DNA of 64,000 bases from Enterobacter sp. Ag1 (GTDB lineage: Bacteria > Pseudomonadota > Gammaproteobacteria > Enterobacterales > Enterobacteriaceae): contig AKXM01000024.1 in the NCBI GenBank assembly GCA_000277545.1, positions 49,534 through 113,533 on the forward strand, in the 5' to 3' direction. The position numbers were made by a program, and so were the translations under genes. Below are positions 30,039-40,997 of this stretch, in pieces. Positions within the stretch are counted from its first letter, which is position 1, and every line of letters begins with the position of its first letter. The notes beneath the pieces were generated by a model that worked only from the letters and a program-made list of their open reading frames with translations, was not told the DNA's origin and made no database searches.

Positions 30039-30070
30039 AAAATGAGCGTTTTCGCGCTAAAAAATGAGCG
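30039..30070. repeat. 22-bp-spaced direct repeat upstream of glpF
   Basis: AAAATGAGCG occurs at 30039-30048 and 30061-30070, two helical turns apart, just upstream of the GlpR sites. Tandem CRP sites are known at this place in E. coli, but these repeats do not fit the CRP consensus well. Confidence 0.5.
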
Positions 30071-30202
30071 GTGCCTCATGGGAAAGAAGGGGGAATTACG
30101 CGTTTTGTTAACGTGTTTTTTAACAATTCGAATCGACCGTGAACCCTGGCTTTCAGCATAGGCTGAAAAACGTCATGTTACGCAAAGAGCGCGGTAAGCC
30201 GC

Positions 30203-30231
30203 TGGACACGGGCATCCGGGCTACTTACAAT
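30203..30231 (+). promoter_or_regulatory. zapB promoter
   Basis: TGGACA (30203-30208), 17-bp spacer, TACAAT (30226-30231): five of six matches in both hexamers. Expected start is near 30238, giving a leader of about 95 nt. The rest of the 435-bp glpF-zapB gap holds GlpR-like sites and a small inverted repeat TTTCAGC/GCTGAAA (30151-30168). Confidence 0.72.
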
Positions 30232-30333
30232 CGAGTTACGCTACGTGTTGTGCATACGTTCATAAAGGCGTCGCCGTAGAATCGGGACGAGGATAGCCAT
30301 CCATCAACGCCTTGCCATTCAGGAGAGTTCGAA

Positions 30334-30573
30334 ATGTCATTTGAAGTGTTTGAGAAACTGGAAGCAAAAGTTCAGCAGGCGGTTGACACGATTACGTTGT
30401 TACAGATGGAAATCGAAGAGCTGAAAGAGAAAAATAACGGTCTGGCTCAGGAAGTTCAGCAGGCGCAAAGCAACCATGAAGAGCTGGTGCGTGAAAACAG
30501 CAGCCTGAAAGAACAACAGCATGTCTGGCAGGAGCGTTTACACGCGCTGCTGGGCAAAATGGAAGAAGTGTAA
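30334..30573 (+). CDS. zapB: Cell-division protein ZapB
   Basis: 79-residue protein that is coiled coil over nearly its whole length (heptads from [17 protein letters not shown] to [11 protein letters not shown]). It joins ZapA-FtsZ to MatP and stabilises the Z-ring. Two residues shorter than E. coli ZapB. AGGAG upstream supports the start. Confidence 0.96.
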   Translation: MSFEVFEKLEAKVQQAVDTITLLQMEIEELKEKNNGLAQEVQQAQSNHEELVRENSSLKEQQHVWQERLHALLGKMEEV

Positions 30574-30587
30574 TTCCTGCTTCCGAC

Positions 30588-30619
30588 AAAAAAAAACGGG
30601 CGCCTGAGGCGCCCGTTTT
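30588..30619. terminator. Bidirectional terminator zapB / rraA
   Basis: Stem CGGGCGCC/GGCGCCCG (30597-30604, 30608-30615), loop TGA, with TTTT on the right and a nine-base A-run on the left, so it serves both convergent genes. Confidence 0.92.
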
Positions 30620-30636
30620 GCTATTCATCGACCGGA

Positions 30637-31122
30637 TTACTCAATATCCAGCGGATCTTCGGAGAGAATGATGCCGGTGTTATCGGCATACAGATGGTCG
30701 CCTGAGAAGAAGGTCACGCCACCAAAATTGACGCGCACATCGCTTTCGCCGATGCCTTCTCCCGCGGAGCCAGCCGGGATGGCGGCAATCGCCTGGATGC
30801 CAATGTCCAGCTCTTCCAGGTCATCCACCTGGCGCACCGCGCCGTAAACCACAATGCCTTCCCACTCGTTTTGCAGCGCAAGACGAGCCAGTTCCGCATC
30901 AATCAGCGCGCGGCGTACTGAACCACCGCCGTCTACCAGCAGGACTCGCCCACGGCCATTCTCTTCGAGCAGATCGTACAGCAACCCGTTGTCCTCGAAA
31001 CATTTCACCGTGATGATTTGCCCACCAAATGACGAGCGGCCACCAAAGTTGGAGAACAACGGCTCAACGACGTTGACCTCTTCCTGGTAGATGTCACAAA
31101 GCTCAGAAGTATCGTATTTCAT
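30637..31122 (-). CDS. rraA: RNase E activity regulator RraA
   Basis: 161-residue homotrimeric protein that binds the C-terminal scaffold of RNase E and inhibits the degradosome. Family blocks [31 protein letters not shown] and [16 protein letters not shown] are present. It resembles HMG/CHA aldolase-type folds. Start MKYDTSELC gives the E. coli length; an ATG five codons upstream (31137) is possible. Confidence 0.96.
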   Translation of the reverse strand: MKYDTSELCDIYQEEVNVVEPLFSNFGGRSSFGGQIITVKCFEDNGLLYDLLEENGRGRVLLVDGGGSVRRALIDAELARLALQNEWEGIVVYGAVRQVDDLEELDIGIQAIAAIPAGSAGEGIGESDVRVNFGGVTFFSGDHLYADNTGIILSEDPLDIE

Positions 31123-31217
31123 AGGATTAAGGTTCATTTGCTGCAGGAGTTGTCAGTATATCGCGTTCTGTTAACTGTTGGCAAAATCATCAATTGTTAA
31201 TTGATATTTGTCAGTCA

Positions 31218-32144
31218 TCACACAACGGTACTGAGGACGACGCCCAGAGCAAACAGCAGATTCGTCAGCAACGCGGCTTTGACGGTGCGTTCCAGCATCG
31301 GACGCATCGCCACGGGATCTTGCTCCCGCATGACGTAGGTAACCTGCTTGAGCAGCAGCGGCGCGGCCAGAACAAATAACCATCCCCACAGGCTCTTGAG
31401 CCAGATAAGGTTAAACAGGGCGAGACAGGCCAAAGCCCCGATGAGCAGAGCGGCATGATAGCGGCGTGCAACAATGGGCCCAAGACGTACAGCAAGGGTA
31501 TTTTTACCGTTCTCACGATCGCTATCGATATCACGCAGGTTATTGATATTCAGCACTGCGGTGGCGAGTAACCCACAGGCCGTGGCCGGCAGAATCACCA
31601 GCGCCGCCAGCGAATTAGCCTGCAGATACCAGGTACCCGCCACGCTAATCCAGCCGAAGAACACCAGCACTGAGATATCTCCCAGCCCCATGTAGCCATA
31701 AGGACGGGTGCCGACGGTGTAGGTAATGGCGGCGACGATAGACAGCAGCCCAAGTAGCAAGAAGCCCATGAAATCGGAGAAGGTATGGCAGGCAAGAGCG
31801 ACCAGCGACAGACCCGACAAACAAATGAGGATGACGGTGATGACCAGCGCACGTTTCATCTGCGCCTGAGTAATCATTCCTTTTTGCATCCCGCGTAGTG
31901 GCCCGAGACGGTCTTCTTTGTCGCTGCCTTTGACCGCGTCGCCATAGTCATTGGCGAGGTTAGACAGGATCTGCAAAAGTCCGGCGGTCAGCAGCGCCAG
32001 CAGCGCCACAGCCGGGTCAAAGACACCTTGCCAGTAAGTCAGGGCCGAACCGCAGACGATTGAAGCAAACGCCAGAGGTAGCGTGCGTGGGCGAAGGCTT
32101 TCCAGCCAGGCCTGGGTGACACTTGTAGGTTGCGAATCGCTCAT
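31218..32144 (-). CDS. menA: 1,4-dihydroxy-2-naphthoate polyprenyltransferase
   Basis: 308-residue inner-membrane UbiA-family prenyltransferase with about nine membrane helices. It joins octaprenyl diphosphate to DHNA to give demethylmenaquinone. The first Asp-rich motif is NDYGDAVKGSDKED, the second NINNLRDIDSDRENGK. It lies between hslU and rraA, as in E. coli. Confidence 0.96.
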   Translation of the reverse strand: MSDSQPTSVTQAWLESLRPRTLPLAFASIVCGSALTYWQGVFDPAVALLALLTAGLLQILSNLANDYGDAVKGSDKEDRLGPLRGMQKGMITQAQMKRALVITVILICLSGLSLVALACHTFSDFMGFLLLGLLSIVAAITYTVGTRPYGYMGLGDISVLVFFGWISVAGTWYLQANSLAALVILPATACGLLATAVLNINNLRDIDSDRENGKNTLAVRLGPIVARRYHAALLIGALACLALFNLIWLKSLWGWLFVLAAPLLLKQVTYVMREQDPVAMRPMLERTVKAALLTNLLFALGVVLSTVV

Positions 32145-32164
32145 TATTTGGTTGCCAGTTTAGA

Positions 32165-32195
32165 TAAAAAAATGGAGGGCATAAGCCCTCCATTT
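32165..32195 (-). terminator. hslVU terminator
   Basis: Perfect 11-bp stem AAATGGAGGGC/GCCCTCCATTT (32170-32180, 32185-32195), loop ATAA; on the minus strand followed by a T-run. Confidence 0.92.
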
Positions 32196-32221
32196 CAAAT
32201 GAAGAAAATGCGTTAGCCGGA

Positions 32222-33556
32222 TTATAGGATAAAACGGCTCAGGTCTTCATCTGCAACCAGCTCATCCAGATGTTTACCGACGTATTCGGCATCGATCAGG
32301 ATGGACTGACCATCTAACTCGCTGGCGTCATAGGAGATATCTTCCATCAGACGTTCAAGCACGGTGTGAAGGCGACGCGCCCCGATGTTTTCGGTAGATT
32401 CGTTTACCTGCCAGGCAGCCTGAGCAATACGACGAATACCGTCCTCGGTAAAGTCGATGTTCACGCCTTCGGTTGCCATCAGCGCTTTGTACTGTACGGT
32501 CACGGAGGCGTTAGGTTCGGTCAGGATGCGCTCGAAATCGTCTACGGTCAGCGCCTGCAGCTCAACGCGGATAGGCAAACGCCCCTGCAGCTCAGGAATC
32601 AGGTCTGACGGGCTCGCAACCTGGAATGCGCCGGAAGCGATAAACAGGATGTGGTCAGTTTTTACCATGCCGTGCTTGGTGGATACGGTGCAGCCTTCTA
32701 CCAGCGGCAGCAGGTCACGCTGTACGCCTTCGCGGGACACATCCGGGCCGGAGCTGTTGCCGCCGCGCTTACAAATTTTGTCGATTTCGTCGATAAACAC
32801 GATCCCGTGCTGCTCAACTGCGTCGATGGCGTCCTGCTTCAGCTCTTCCGGGTTCACCAGCTTCGCCGCTTCTTCTTCCACCAGCAGCTTCATCGCATCT
32901 TTGATTTTCAGCTTGCGTGGCTTTTGCTTCTGGCCGCCCAGGTTCTGGAACATGGACTGCAGCTGACTGGTCATCTCTTCCATGCCAGGAGGTGCCATGA
33001 TTTCTACGCCCATCGGTGCAGCGGCGAGATCGATTTCGATCTCTTTATCATCCAGTTGGCCTTCGCGCAGTTTCTTGCGGAACGACTGGCGAGCAGCCGA
33101 TGGCTCCTGCTGGGCTTCCGCCTGACCCCAGTTGTTCTTCGCCGGTGGGATAAGCACGTCGAGAATACGTTCTTCGGCCATTTCTTCAGCGCGGTAGCGG
33201 TTCTTCTCGATAGACTGCATGCGTACCATTTTGACTGCGGCATCGGTCAGATCGCGGATAATGGAGTCCACTTCTTTACCCACATAGCCGACTTCGGTGA
33301 ATTTGGTTGCTTCAACTTTGATGAACGGCGCGTTGGCCAGTTTTGCCAGGCGGCGGGCAATTTCGGTTTTACCCACGCCGGTTGGGCCGATCATCAGAAT
33401 GTTTTTAGGGGTAACTTCATGGCGCAGCTCTTCATCAAGCTGCATACGGCGCCAGCGGTTACGTAAGGCGATAGCGACGGAGCGCTTAGCGTTGTCCTGG
33501 CCGATAATGTGTTTATTCAGCTCGCTAACAATTTCGCGTGGGGTCATTTCAGACAT
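32222..33556 (-). CDS. hslU: ATP-dependent unfoldase HslU
   Basis: 444-residue AAA+ ring ATPase that unfolds substrates for the HslV protease. Walker [10 protein letters not shown] near residue 60, Walker [10 protein letters not shown], and the C-terminal EDLSRFIL tail that inserts into HslV. The I-domain lies between (about 110-240). Second gene of hslVU, 9 nt after hslV. Confidence 0.98.
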   Translation of the reverse strand: MSEMTPREIVSELNKHIIGQDNAKRSVAIALRNRWRRMQLDEELRHEVTPKNILMIGPTGVGKTEIARRLAKLANAPFIKVEATKFTEVGYVGKEVDSIIRDLTDAAVKMVRMQSIEKNRYRAEEMAEERILDVLIPPAKNNWGQAEAQQEPSAARQSFRKKLREGQLDDKEIEIDLAAAPMGVEIMAPPGMEEMTSQLQSMFQNLGGQKQKPRKLKIKDAMKLLVEEEAAKLVNPEELKQDAIDAVEQHGIVFIDEIDKICKRGGNSSGPDVSREGVQRDLLPLVEGCTVSTKHGMVKTDHILFIASGAFQVASPSDLIPELQGRLPIRVELQALTVDDFERILTEPNASVTVQYKALMATEGVNIDFTEDGIRRIAQAAWQVNESTENIGARRLHTVLERLMEDISYDASELDGQSILIDAEYVGKHLDELVADEDLSRFIL

Positions 33557-33565
33557 GGGAGATCC

Positions 33566-34096
33566 TTACGCTTTAGACGGTAATTCTTCGATGGTATGGA
33601 AGTGGTTGGTATAAACGCAGATATCACCTGCAATATCCAACGCTTTCACAGCGATATCGCGCGCGCCCATTTCGGTATTTTCCAGAAGGGCACGGGCTGC
33701 CGCCTGGGCGTACGGGCCGCCGGAGCCAATGGCAATCAGATCGTTTTCAGGCTGGATGACGTCCCCGTTACCGGTGATGATAAGCGATGCGCTTTCATCG
33801 GCCACGGCCAGCAGCGCTTCAAGCTTGCGCAGCATGCGGTCGGTACGCCAGTCTTTCGCCAGCTCAACGGCGGCTTTGACCAGGTGACCCTGATGCATTT
33901 CCAGCTTGCGCTCAAACAGTTCGAACAGCGTGAAGGCATCCGCAGTACCGCCGGCAAAACCCGCGATCACTTTATCGTTGTACAGGCGACGTACTTTTTT
34001 GACGTTACCTTTCATGACGGTATTACCCAGCGTGGCCTGGCCATCGCCGGCAATAACCACATGGCCGTTACGACGTACACTTACTATTGTTGTCAC
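33566..34096 (-). CDS. hslV: Proteasome-like protease subunit HslV
   Basis: 176-residue N-terminal-nucleophile hydrolase; after Met removal the catalytic Thr (second codon, [11 protein letters not shown]) becomes the N-terminus. [14 protein letters not shown] is the conserved C-terminal block. The start codon is GTG. Transcribed from a clear sigma-32 promoter with a stem-loop at the 5' end of the mRNA. Confidence 0.98.
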   Translation of the reverse strand: MTTIVSVRRNGHVVIAGDGQATLGNTVMKGNVKKVRRLYNDKVIAGFAGGTADAFTLFELFERKLEMHQGHLVKAAVELAKDWRTDRMLRKLEALLAVADESASLIITGNGDVIQPENDLIAIGSGGPYAQAAARALLENTEMGARDIAVKALDIAGDICVYTNHFHTIEELPSKA

Positions 34097-34128
34097 GATC
34101 GGACCCCTTTTGCATCAGCTAAACAGGA

Positions 34129-34149
34129 GCCCTGCGCGGTGCGCAGGGC
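34129..34149 (-). promoter_or_regulatory. 5'-proximal stem-loop of hslVU mRNA
   Basis: Perfect 9-bp GC-rich stem GCCCTGCGC/GCGCAGGGC with a 3-nt loop. With a start near 34155 it begins about 6 nt into the transcript. A comparable leader stem-loop is known to stabilise E. coli hslVU mRNA. Confidence 0.75.
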
Positions 34150-34161
34150 CTAATGCCATTA

Positions 34162-34190
34162 TAAATGGGGGGCAATTTTGGGGTTTCAAC
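34162..34190 (-). promoter_or_regulatory. Sigma-32 (heat-shock) promoter of hslVU
   Basis: Minus strand: -35 GTTGAAA (plus 34184-34190), 13-bp spacer, -10 CCCCATTTA (plus 34162-34170). This is nearly the RpoH consensus CTTGAAA / CCCCATnTA. The -35 overlaps the ftsN stop codon (34186-34188). Confidence 0.92.
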
Positions 34191-35229
34191 CCCCGGCGGC
34201 AAGACGAATACAGCTGGTATGTCCAGCCATCTTCAGCCGATTGATGGTGCCATCGGCATTGTCTTTACCTTTGATTGGCCCAATAACGACGCGGTTCCAG
34301 CCGTTATTGGTGGTAATGCGGGAGTCAAAGCCTTCAAACGCCAGCTGAGCACGAACGGTTTCCGCCTGCTCGCTGCCTTTAAATGAACCACACTGCACCA
34401 TCCAGCGTTTTTCATCTTTTTTCTCCTGAGCAGCAGGAGTCTGCTTAGCCACTTCTGGCTCACGCGTAATTGGTGCAGGCTGAGCTTCACGCTGAACCGG
34501 TTTGGTTTGCTGTGGCGCTTTTTGCTGGCTGTGCGGTGGCGTTTGCAGCAGATCCTGATACGGCTGCTGATTATTTGCCGTAGAGGTTTTCGGCTGTTGC
34601 TGCGGCACAGTTTTTGGCTGCTGATAAGGCTGCGTGGTTTGTTGCGTGTTACGCGGCTGCTGGTATGGCTGTTCCGCTACACGCTGCTGAACGCGAGGCT
34701 GCTGCGTCTGCGTGTTCCACTGCTGCTGTTGCACAGGCTGAGTTTGCTGCACAATCTGTTTCTGGCGCTGCAGCGTTTGCTGGCGCTGGGCAGGGGTTTG
34801 CTCATTCCACGGGACTTCATTCAGCTGCGTAGGCTGCTGGCGCATATCCGCCTGCATTTGCTCCAGCAACTGGCGCTGTTCGTTGGTTAGCTGGCTTTGG
34901 TTCATGACTTCGCCGCCGGCTGTCGGTTCGGTAGGCGCACGTACGCCAGGCTGGCGGTTTTCCAGCTCTTTAATGTAACGCCAGCGCTCTTCCGGTTTTG
35001 GCGGCAAGCCATTGCCGGTCACTTTGTGGCCAGGGAGCGCGTCAATCTCTTCTTTCTTATGGTGAGTAATAAAGTAAAGAGCGCCGACAAAGGCCACCAC
35101 GACTGCGGCCGCAATGGCAACCATCGTTGGAGAGACGGAGGGCAGACTACGTTGCTTTTTGCGGGGTGTACTTTTTTTGCGCCGCGTCCCTGCCGATTGC
35201 CCGCGGCTTACATAATCTCGTTGTGCCAC
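34186..35229 (-). CDS. ftsN: Cell-division protein FtsN
   Basis: 347-residue bitopic inner-membrane protein that triggers septal peptidoglycan synthesis. Short cytoplasmic N-terminus (MAQRDYVSRGQ, binds FtsA), one membrane helix about residues 34-55, a long Gln/Pro-rich periplasmic linker (about 100-265) and a C-terminal SPOR domain (about 270-347, starting WMVQCGSF) that binds denuded glycan. About 28 residues longer than E. coli FtsN, the extra length lying in the low-complexity linker. Upstream neighbour is cytR. Confidence 0.95.
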   Translation of the reverse strand: MAQRDYVSRGQSAGTRRKKSTPRKKQRSLPSVSPTMVAIAAAVVVAFVGALYFITHHKKEEIDALPGHKVTGNGLPPKPEERWRYIKELENRQPGVRAPTEPTAGGEVMNQSQLTNEQRQLLEQMQADMRQQPTQLNEVPWNEQTPAQRQQTLQRQKQIVQQTQPVQQQQWNTQTQQPRVQQRVAEQPYQQPRNTQQTTQPYQQPKTVPQQQPKTSTANNQQPYQDLLQTPPHSQQKAPQQTKPVQREAQPAPITREPEVAKQTPAAQEKKDEKRWMVQCGSFKGSEQAETVRAQLAFEGFDSRITTNNGWNRVVIGPIKGKDNADGTINRLKMAGHTSCIRLAAGG

Positions 35230-35318
35230 TATCGTTTCGCTGTCTTTATTCGTTTATCAGTCCGCCATGTTACTTAAGGGGCGGGGCTTTGACCAGTTTA
35301 TGCAGTCTTAAAAACGGC

Positions 35319-36353
35319 TCAATTTCTGCTGCCGGGCGCGGCAGTGCTGCCTCGCTCAATAAGATCGCAGTCCAGCAGGCGTGAGCCGCTGTTAACGTTT
35401 TGGCCGTTCATGTTGTCCAGCAATAGCAGCATAGCTTCCTTACCAATATCGAAACGGGGTTGTGCGACGGTGGTGAGGGGCGGGTCACAGAACTGCGACA
35501 GGGCAATATCGTCGAAGCCCATAATCGATAAATCTTCCGGGACTTTAAGCCCACTGCGCTTTGCCTGAGACAGCGCCCCTAGCGCCATCACGTCGCTATG
35601 GCAGAAAATGGCGGTTGGGGGTTCGGGCAGGGCAATAAGCTGTGCCAGCGCTGCGGCGCCTGCTTCATAGGTAAAATCACCGCGCGCAATATAGTGAGGA
35701 TCGACGACGATGCCGTTGCGGCGAAGCGCCTGAACGTATCCCTGTAAGCGATAATGGCAAAGCGGCATTTCTTCAGGCCCGGCAATACAGGCAATGCGCT
35801 GATGCCCGAGCTCTTGCAGATAGTAAACGGCGTTAAAGGCGGCGGTCAGATTGTCGATATGCACCGTGGGCAGTTCCAGCTCAGGGGCAAACTCATTGGC
35901 CATGACCATCGGCGGCAGATTGCGTTGCTCTTCTTTGCTGGCGTCAAACGGCAGGCGTGAGCCCAGCAGCAGCATGCCATCAATTTGTTTTGTGATTATC
36001 AGGTCGATGAAGGTTTTTTCCTGCTGATTTTGGTGGGCGCAATCGCCAATCAGCACGAGATAGCCGTGTGAAGCTGCGGTAACTTCAATACCGCGAATGA
36101 TTTCGCTGAAAAACGGATCGCAGATATCCGGCACGATGACCAGAATAGTGCGTGATTCGCTGCGTTTGATGTTACGCCCCAGAGAATGAGGCAAATACCC
36201 CACTTCAATCGCCGCCTGTTCCACGCGATTACGGGTACTTTGTGAAACTTTGTCCGGGTTCATTAAGGCGCGGGATACCGTTGCAGTAGACACTTTTGCC
36301 TGCACGGCGACATCTTTCATGGTGGCATTCACCACCGGTTTCTTCGGCTTCAC
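35319..36353 (-). CDS. cytR: Nucleoside-uptake repressor CytR
   Basis: 344-residue LacI-family regulator: N-terminal helix-turn-helix (ATMKDVAVQAKVSTATVSRAL), hinge, then a periplasmic-binding-protein-like domain that binds cytidine. It represses nucleoside uptake and catabolism genes together with CRP. Upstream DNA has a CRP-like site and a LacI-type palindrome, fitting autoregulation. Confidence 0.96.
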   Translation of the reverse strand: MKPKKPVVNATMKDVAVQAKVSTATVSRALMNPDKVSQSTRNRVEQAAIEVGYLPHSLGRNIKRSESRTILVIVPDICDPFFSEIIRGIEVTAASHGYLVLIGDCAHQNQQEKTFIDLIITKQIDGMLLLGSRLPFDASKEEQRNLPPMVMANEFAPELELPTVHIDNLTAAFNAVYYLQELGHQRIACIAGPEEMPLCHYRLQGYVQALRRNGIVVDPHYIARGDFTYEAGAAALAQLIALPEPPTAIFCHSDVMALGALSQAKRSGLKVPEDLSIMGFDDIALSQFCDPPLTTVAQPRFDIGKEAMLLLLDNMNGQNVNSGSRLLDCDLIERGSTAAPGSRN

Positions 36354-36398
36354 TTCTTCTCCTCACATGCACGCCGCTATCGTCAACACTCCTGTGTG

Positions 36399-36414
36399 TC
36401 TGACAGTCATCACA
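36399..36414. promoter_or_regulatory. CRP-like site upstream of cytR
   Basis: TCTGA-CAGTCA-TCACA matches the CRP core TGTGA-N6-TCACA at nine of ten defined positions, 46 bp before the cytR start. Confidence 0.55.
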
Positions 36415-36432
36415 TTCTTAGCAGAAGTTGGC

Positions 36433-36446
36433 TGTAAGCGGTTACA
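36433..36446. promoter_or_regulatory. LacI-family-like palindrome upstream of cytR
   Basis: TGTAAG-CG-... reads TGTAAGCGGTTACA: a 14-bp palindrome with one mismatched pair and the central CG typical of LacI/GalR operators. It could be an autoregulatory site for CytR or for a paralogue. Confidence 0.5.
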
Positions 36447-36514
36447 AATTTTTCACAAGAAATGTGATGAGTATTAGATTTTTCGATCGGCTTCGCATAA
36501 CCAGCCCGATTGTG

Positions 36515-38743
<2,229 letters not shown>

Positions 38744-38781
38744 TTAGTGTACACTGTGCGCTTGCAAAATTGCGGATCAGT

Positions 38782-38810
38782 TTGCACCGGGTGAGCAATT
38801 TCTGTATGAT
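38782..38810 (+). promoter_or_regulatory. rpmE promoter
   Basis: TTGCAC (38782-38787), 17-bp spacer, TATGAT (38805-38810). The leader is about 100 nt; in E. coli the rpmE leader is the target of autogenous control by L31. Confidence 0.8.
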
Positions 38811-38919
38811 TCGCCGCCTTTGATGCGCAGTTTTGGTATCAAAAAACCTAATTTATTAACATCGCGTGGTGTCTGGCGTTAGGGCTGGAAGAGCGACGCG
38901 GCCTTTACCGAGGTTTACC

Positions 38920-39135
38920 ATGAAAAAAGATATCCATCCTAAATACGAAGAAATTACTGCAAACTGCTCTTGCGGTAATGTTATCAAGATCCGCTCCACC
39001 GTAGGTCACGATCTGAACCTGGACGTATGTGGTCAGTGCCACCCGTTCTACACTGGTAAACAGCGTGATGTTGCTACCGGCGGCCGTGTTGATCGCTTCA
39101 ACAAGCGTTTCAGCGTACCAGGCGCGAAAAAATAA
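38920..39135 (+). CDS. rpmE: 50S ribosomal protein L31 (zinc type)
   Basis: 71-residue bL31, zinc-binding form with ligands Cys16, Cys18, Cys37 and Cys40. It bridges the two ribosomal subunits. One residue longer than E. coli. In E. coli yiiX follows; here rpmE is followed by its terminator and metJ. The start [11 protein letters not shown] was preferred to an earlier in-frame codon because of the family N-terminus. Confidence 0.98.
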   Translation: MKKDIHPKYEEITANCSCGNVIKIRSTVGHDLNLDVCGQCHPFYTGKQRDVATGGRVDRFNKRFSVPGAKK

Positions 39136-39156
39136 GTTTCGCACCCTGGAAAGAGA

Positions 39157-39180
39157 AAGGCGCCTGAAGGCGCCTTTTTT
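39157..39180 (+). terminator. rpmE terminator
   Basis: Stem GGCGCC/GGCGCC (39159-39164, 39169-39174), loop TGAA, then TTTTTT. Confidence 0.9.
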
Positions 39181-39205
39181 GTGTCTGTTATCCGGTAACG
39201 CAATA

Positions 39206-39229
39206 AGAAAAGGCGCCCGCAGACGCCTT
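39206..39229 (-). terminator. metJ terminator
   Basis: On the minus strand stem AAGGCG/CGCCTT (39210-39215, 39224-39229) is followed by TTTTCTT. Confidence 0.72.
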
Positions 39230-39240
39230 AACATCAGATC

Positions 39241-39558
39241 TTAATATTCCCACGTATCCGGATCGATCCCCAGTTCACGCATAATGACCTTCGCATCTTC
39301 CGGGATTTCATCGCTGCGCTCTTTACGCAGGTCAGCATCGTTCGGCAGCGGCTGGCCGGTGAAGGCGTGCAAAAAAGCTTCACACAGCAATTCACTGTTG
39401 GTCGCATGACGCAGGTTATTCACCTGGCGACGCGTGCGCTCGTCGGTGAGGATCTTCAACACTTTCAGAGGAATGGAAACCGTAATTTTCTTTACTTGTT
39501 CACTCTTCTTACCGTGCTCAGCGTAGGGGCTGATATATTCGCCGCTCCATTCAGCCAT
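39241..39558 (-). CDS. metJ: Methionine repressor MetJ
   Basis: 105-residue ribbon-helix-helix repressor that binds tandem 8-bp Met boxes with S-adenosylmethionine as corepressor. The DNA-contacting beta-strand is [13 protein letters not shown]; the C-terminus ends [11 protein letters not shown] at 39558 gives the exact family length. Divergent from metBL across a gap holding Met boxes. Confidence 0.98.
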   Translation of the reverse strand: MAEWSGEYISPYAEHGKKSEQVKKITVSIPLKVLKILTDERTRRQVNNLRHATNSELLCEAFLHAFTGQPLPNDADLRKERSDEIPEDAKVIMRELGIDPDTWEY

Positions 39559-39741
39559 GAGATACCTTAATCCTCTTAATCTATGAAAACGTGCCAAAGC
39601 CGGGTAAATCCGCGGCGTTGACGATTATCTCTTTTAGTGTACAGCACAGGATAACCCTTTCCTGAGCGCGAAACTCAGACATATACACTCTAAAACGCAT
39701 AATTTTAACGGCTATTTGCCTTTTGCTCAATCTATACGCAA

Positions 39742-39781
39742 AGAGGTTTAGATGTCCAGATGTATTGACGTCCATACTGCG
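39742..39781. promoter_or_regulatory. Tandem Met boxes in the metJ-metB gap
   Basis: Four contiguous 8-mers, AGAGGTTT, AGATGTCC, AGATGTAT and TGACGTCC (39742-39773), each match six of eight positions of AGACGTCT; a fifth (39774-39781) is weak. Perfect 8-bp phasing fits cooperative MetJ binding. The rest of the 276-bp gap (39559-39741) shows no other clear site. Confidence 0.88.
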
Positions 39782-39834
39782 GTTGTTTACTCTGAGGCCT
39801 GACTTTTATTCGACCAGCAAGGATCGGGCACACC

Positions 39835-40995
39835 ATGACGCGTAAACAGGCAACCATCGCAGTTCGTAGCGGTTTGAATGATGACGAGCAATACGGCTGC
39901 GTCGTTCCACCTATTCACCTGTCCAGCACCTATAACTTTACCGGCTTTAATGAACCGCGTGCCCATGATTATTCACGCCGGGGTAACCCAACGCGCGACG
40001 TAGTACAGCGGGCGTTAGCGGAGCTGGAAGGCGGGGCTGGGGCAGTAATGACCAATACCGGCATGTCGGCCATTCATCTGGTCACCACCGTATTCCTGAA
40101 ACCTGGCGACCTGCTGGTGGCGCCTCACGACTGCTATGGTGGCAGCTACCGCCTGTTCGATAGTCTGGCAAAACGTGGGGCTTACCGCGTTTTATTCGTC
40201 GATCAGAATGATGAAGAGGCTTTAAACTCTGCGCTGGCGGAAAAACCAAAGCTGGTACTGGTAGAAAGTCCAAGTAACCCATTGTTGCGCGTCGTGGATA
40301 TTGCGAAAATCTGTGCCGCATCGCGTGAAGCGGGTGCGATTAGCGTGGTGGATAACACCTTCCTGAGCCCGGCACTGCAAAACCCGCTGGCGCTGGGGGC
40401 CGATCTGGTTCTGCACTCTTGCACTAAGTACCTCAACGGCCATTCGGATGTGGTTGCGGGCGTTGTTATTGCAAAAGATCCTGCCACGGTCACCGAACTG
40501 GCATGGTGGGCGAATAACATTGGCGTTACCGGCAGCGCATTTGACAGCTACCTGCTGTTGCGTGGCCTGCGCACTCTGTCGCCACGTATGGAAGTGGCTC
40601 AACGTAATGCTCAGGCCATTGTTGAGTTTCTCAAGCAGCAACCGTTGGTGAAAAAGCTGTATCATCCTTCACTGCCGGAAAACCAGGGCCACGAGATTGC
40701 GGCCCGTCAGCAAAAAGGGTTTGGCGCGATGCTGAGCTTTGAGCTCGACGGTGACGAGCAAACGCTGCGTCGTTTCCTGGGGGCGCTGTCGCTGTTTACC
40801 CTGGCGGAATCGCTGGGGGGCGTGGAAAGCTTGATTTCTCACGCCGCAACCATGACACATGCGGGCATGGCGCCGGAGGCACGAGCTGCCGCCGGCATTT
40901 CTGAAACGCTGCTGCGCGTTTCAACAGGTATAGAAGATAGTGAAGATTTAATTGCCGATCTGGAAAATGCCTTCCGGGTCGCTGCCGAGGGGTAA
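39835..40995 (+). CDS. metB: Cystathionine gamma-synthase
   Basis: 386-residue PLP enzyme joining O-succinylhomoserine and cysteine to cystathionine. The PLP lysine is Lys198 (HSCTKYLNGHSD). Length equals E. coli MetB. First gene of metBL, with metL starting two bases after its stop. MetJ-controlled. Confidence 0.98.
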   Translation: MTRKQATIAVRSGLNDDEQYGCVVPPIHLSSTYNFTGFNEPRAHDYSRRGNPTRDVVQRALAELEGGAGAVMTNTGMSAIHLVTTVFLKPGDLLVAPHDCYGGSYRLFDSLAKRGAYRVLFVDQNDEEALNSALAEKPKLVLVESPSNPLLRVVDIAKICAASREAGAISVVDNTFLSPALQNPLALGADLVLHSCTKYLNGHSDVVAGVVIAKDPATVTELAWWANNIGVTGSAFDSYLLLRGLRTLSPRMEVAQRNAQAIVEFLKQQPLVKKLYHPSLPENQGHEIAARQQKGFGAMLSFELDGDEQTLRRFLGALSLFTLAESLGGVESLISHAATMTHAGMAPEARAAAGISETLLRVSTGIEDSEDLIADLENAFRVAAEG

Positions 40996-40997
40996 GC

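Noticed and set aside
32651..33466. 271-codon open frame opposite hslU
   Set aside because: Mirror frame of hslU, rich in Phe/His as expected for an antisense reading; no promoter or ribosome-binding site.
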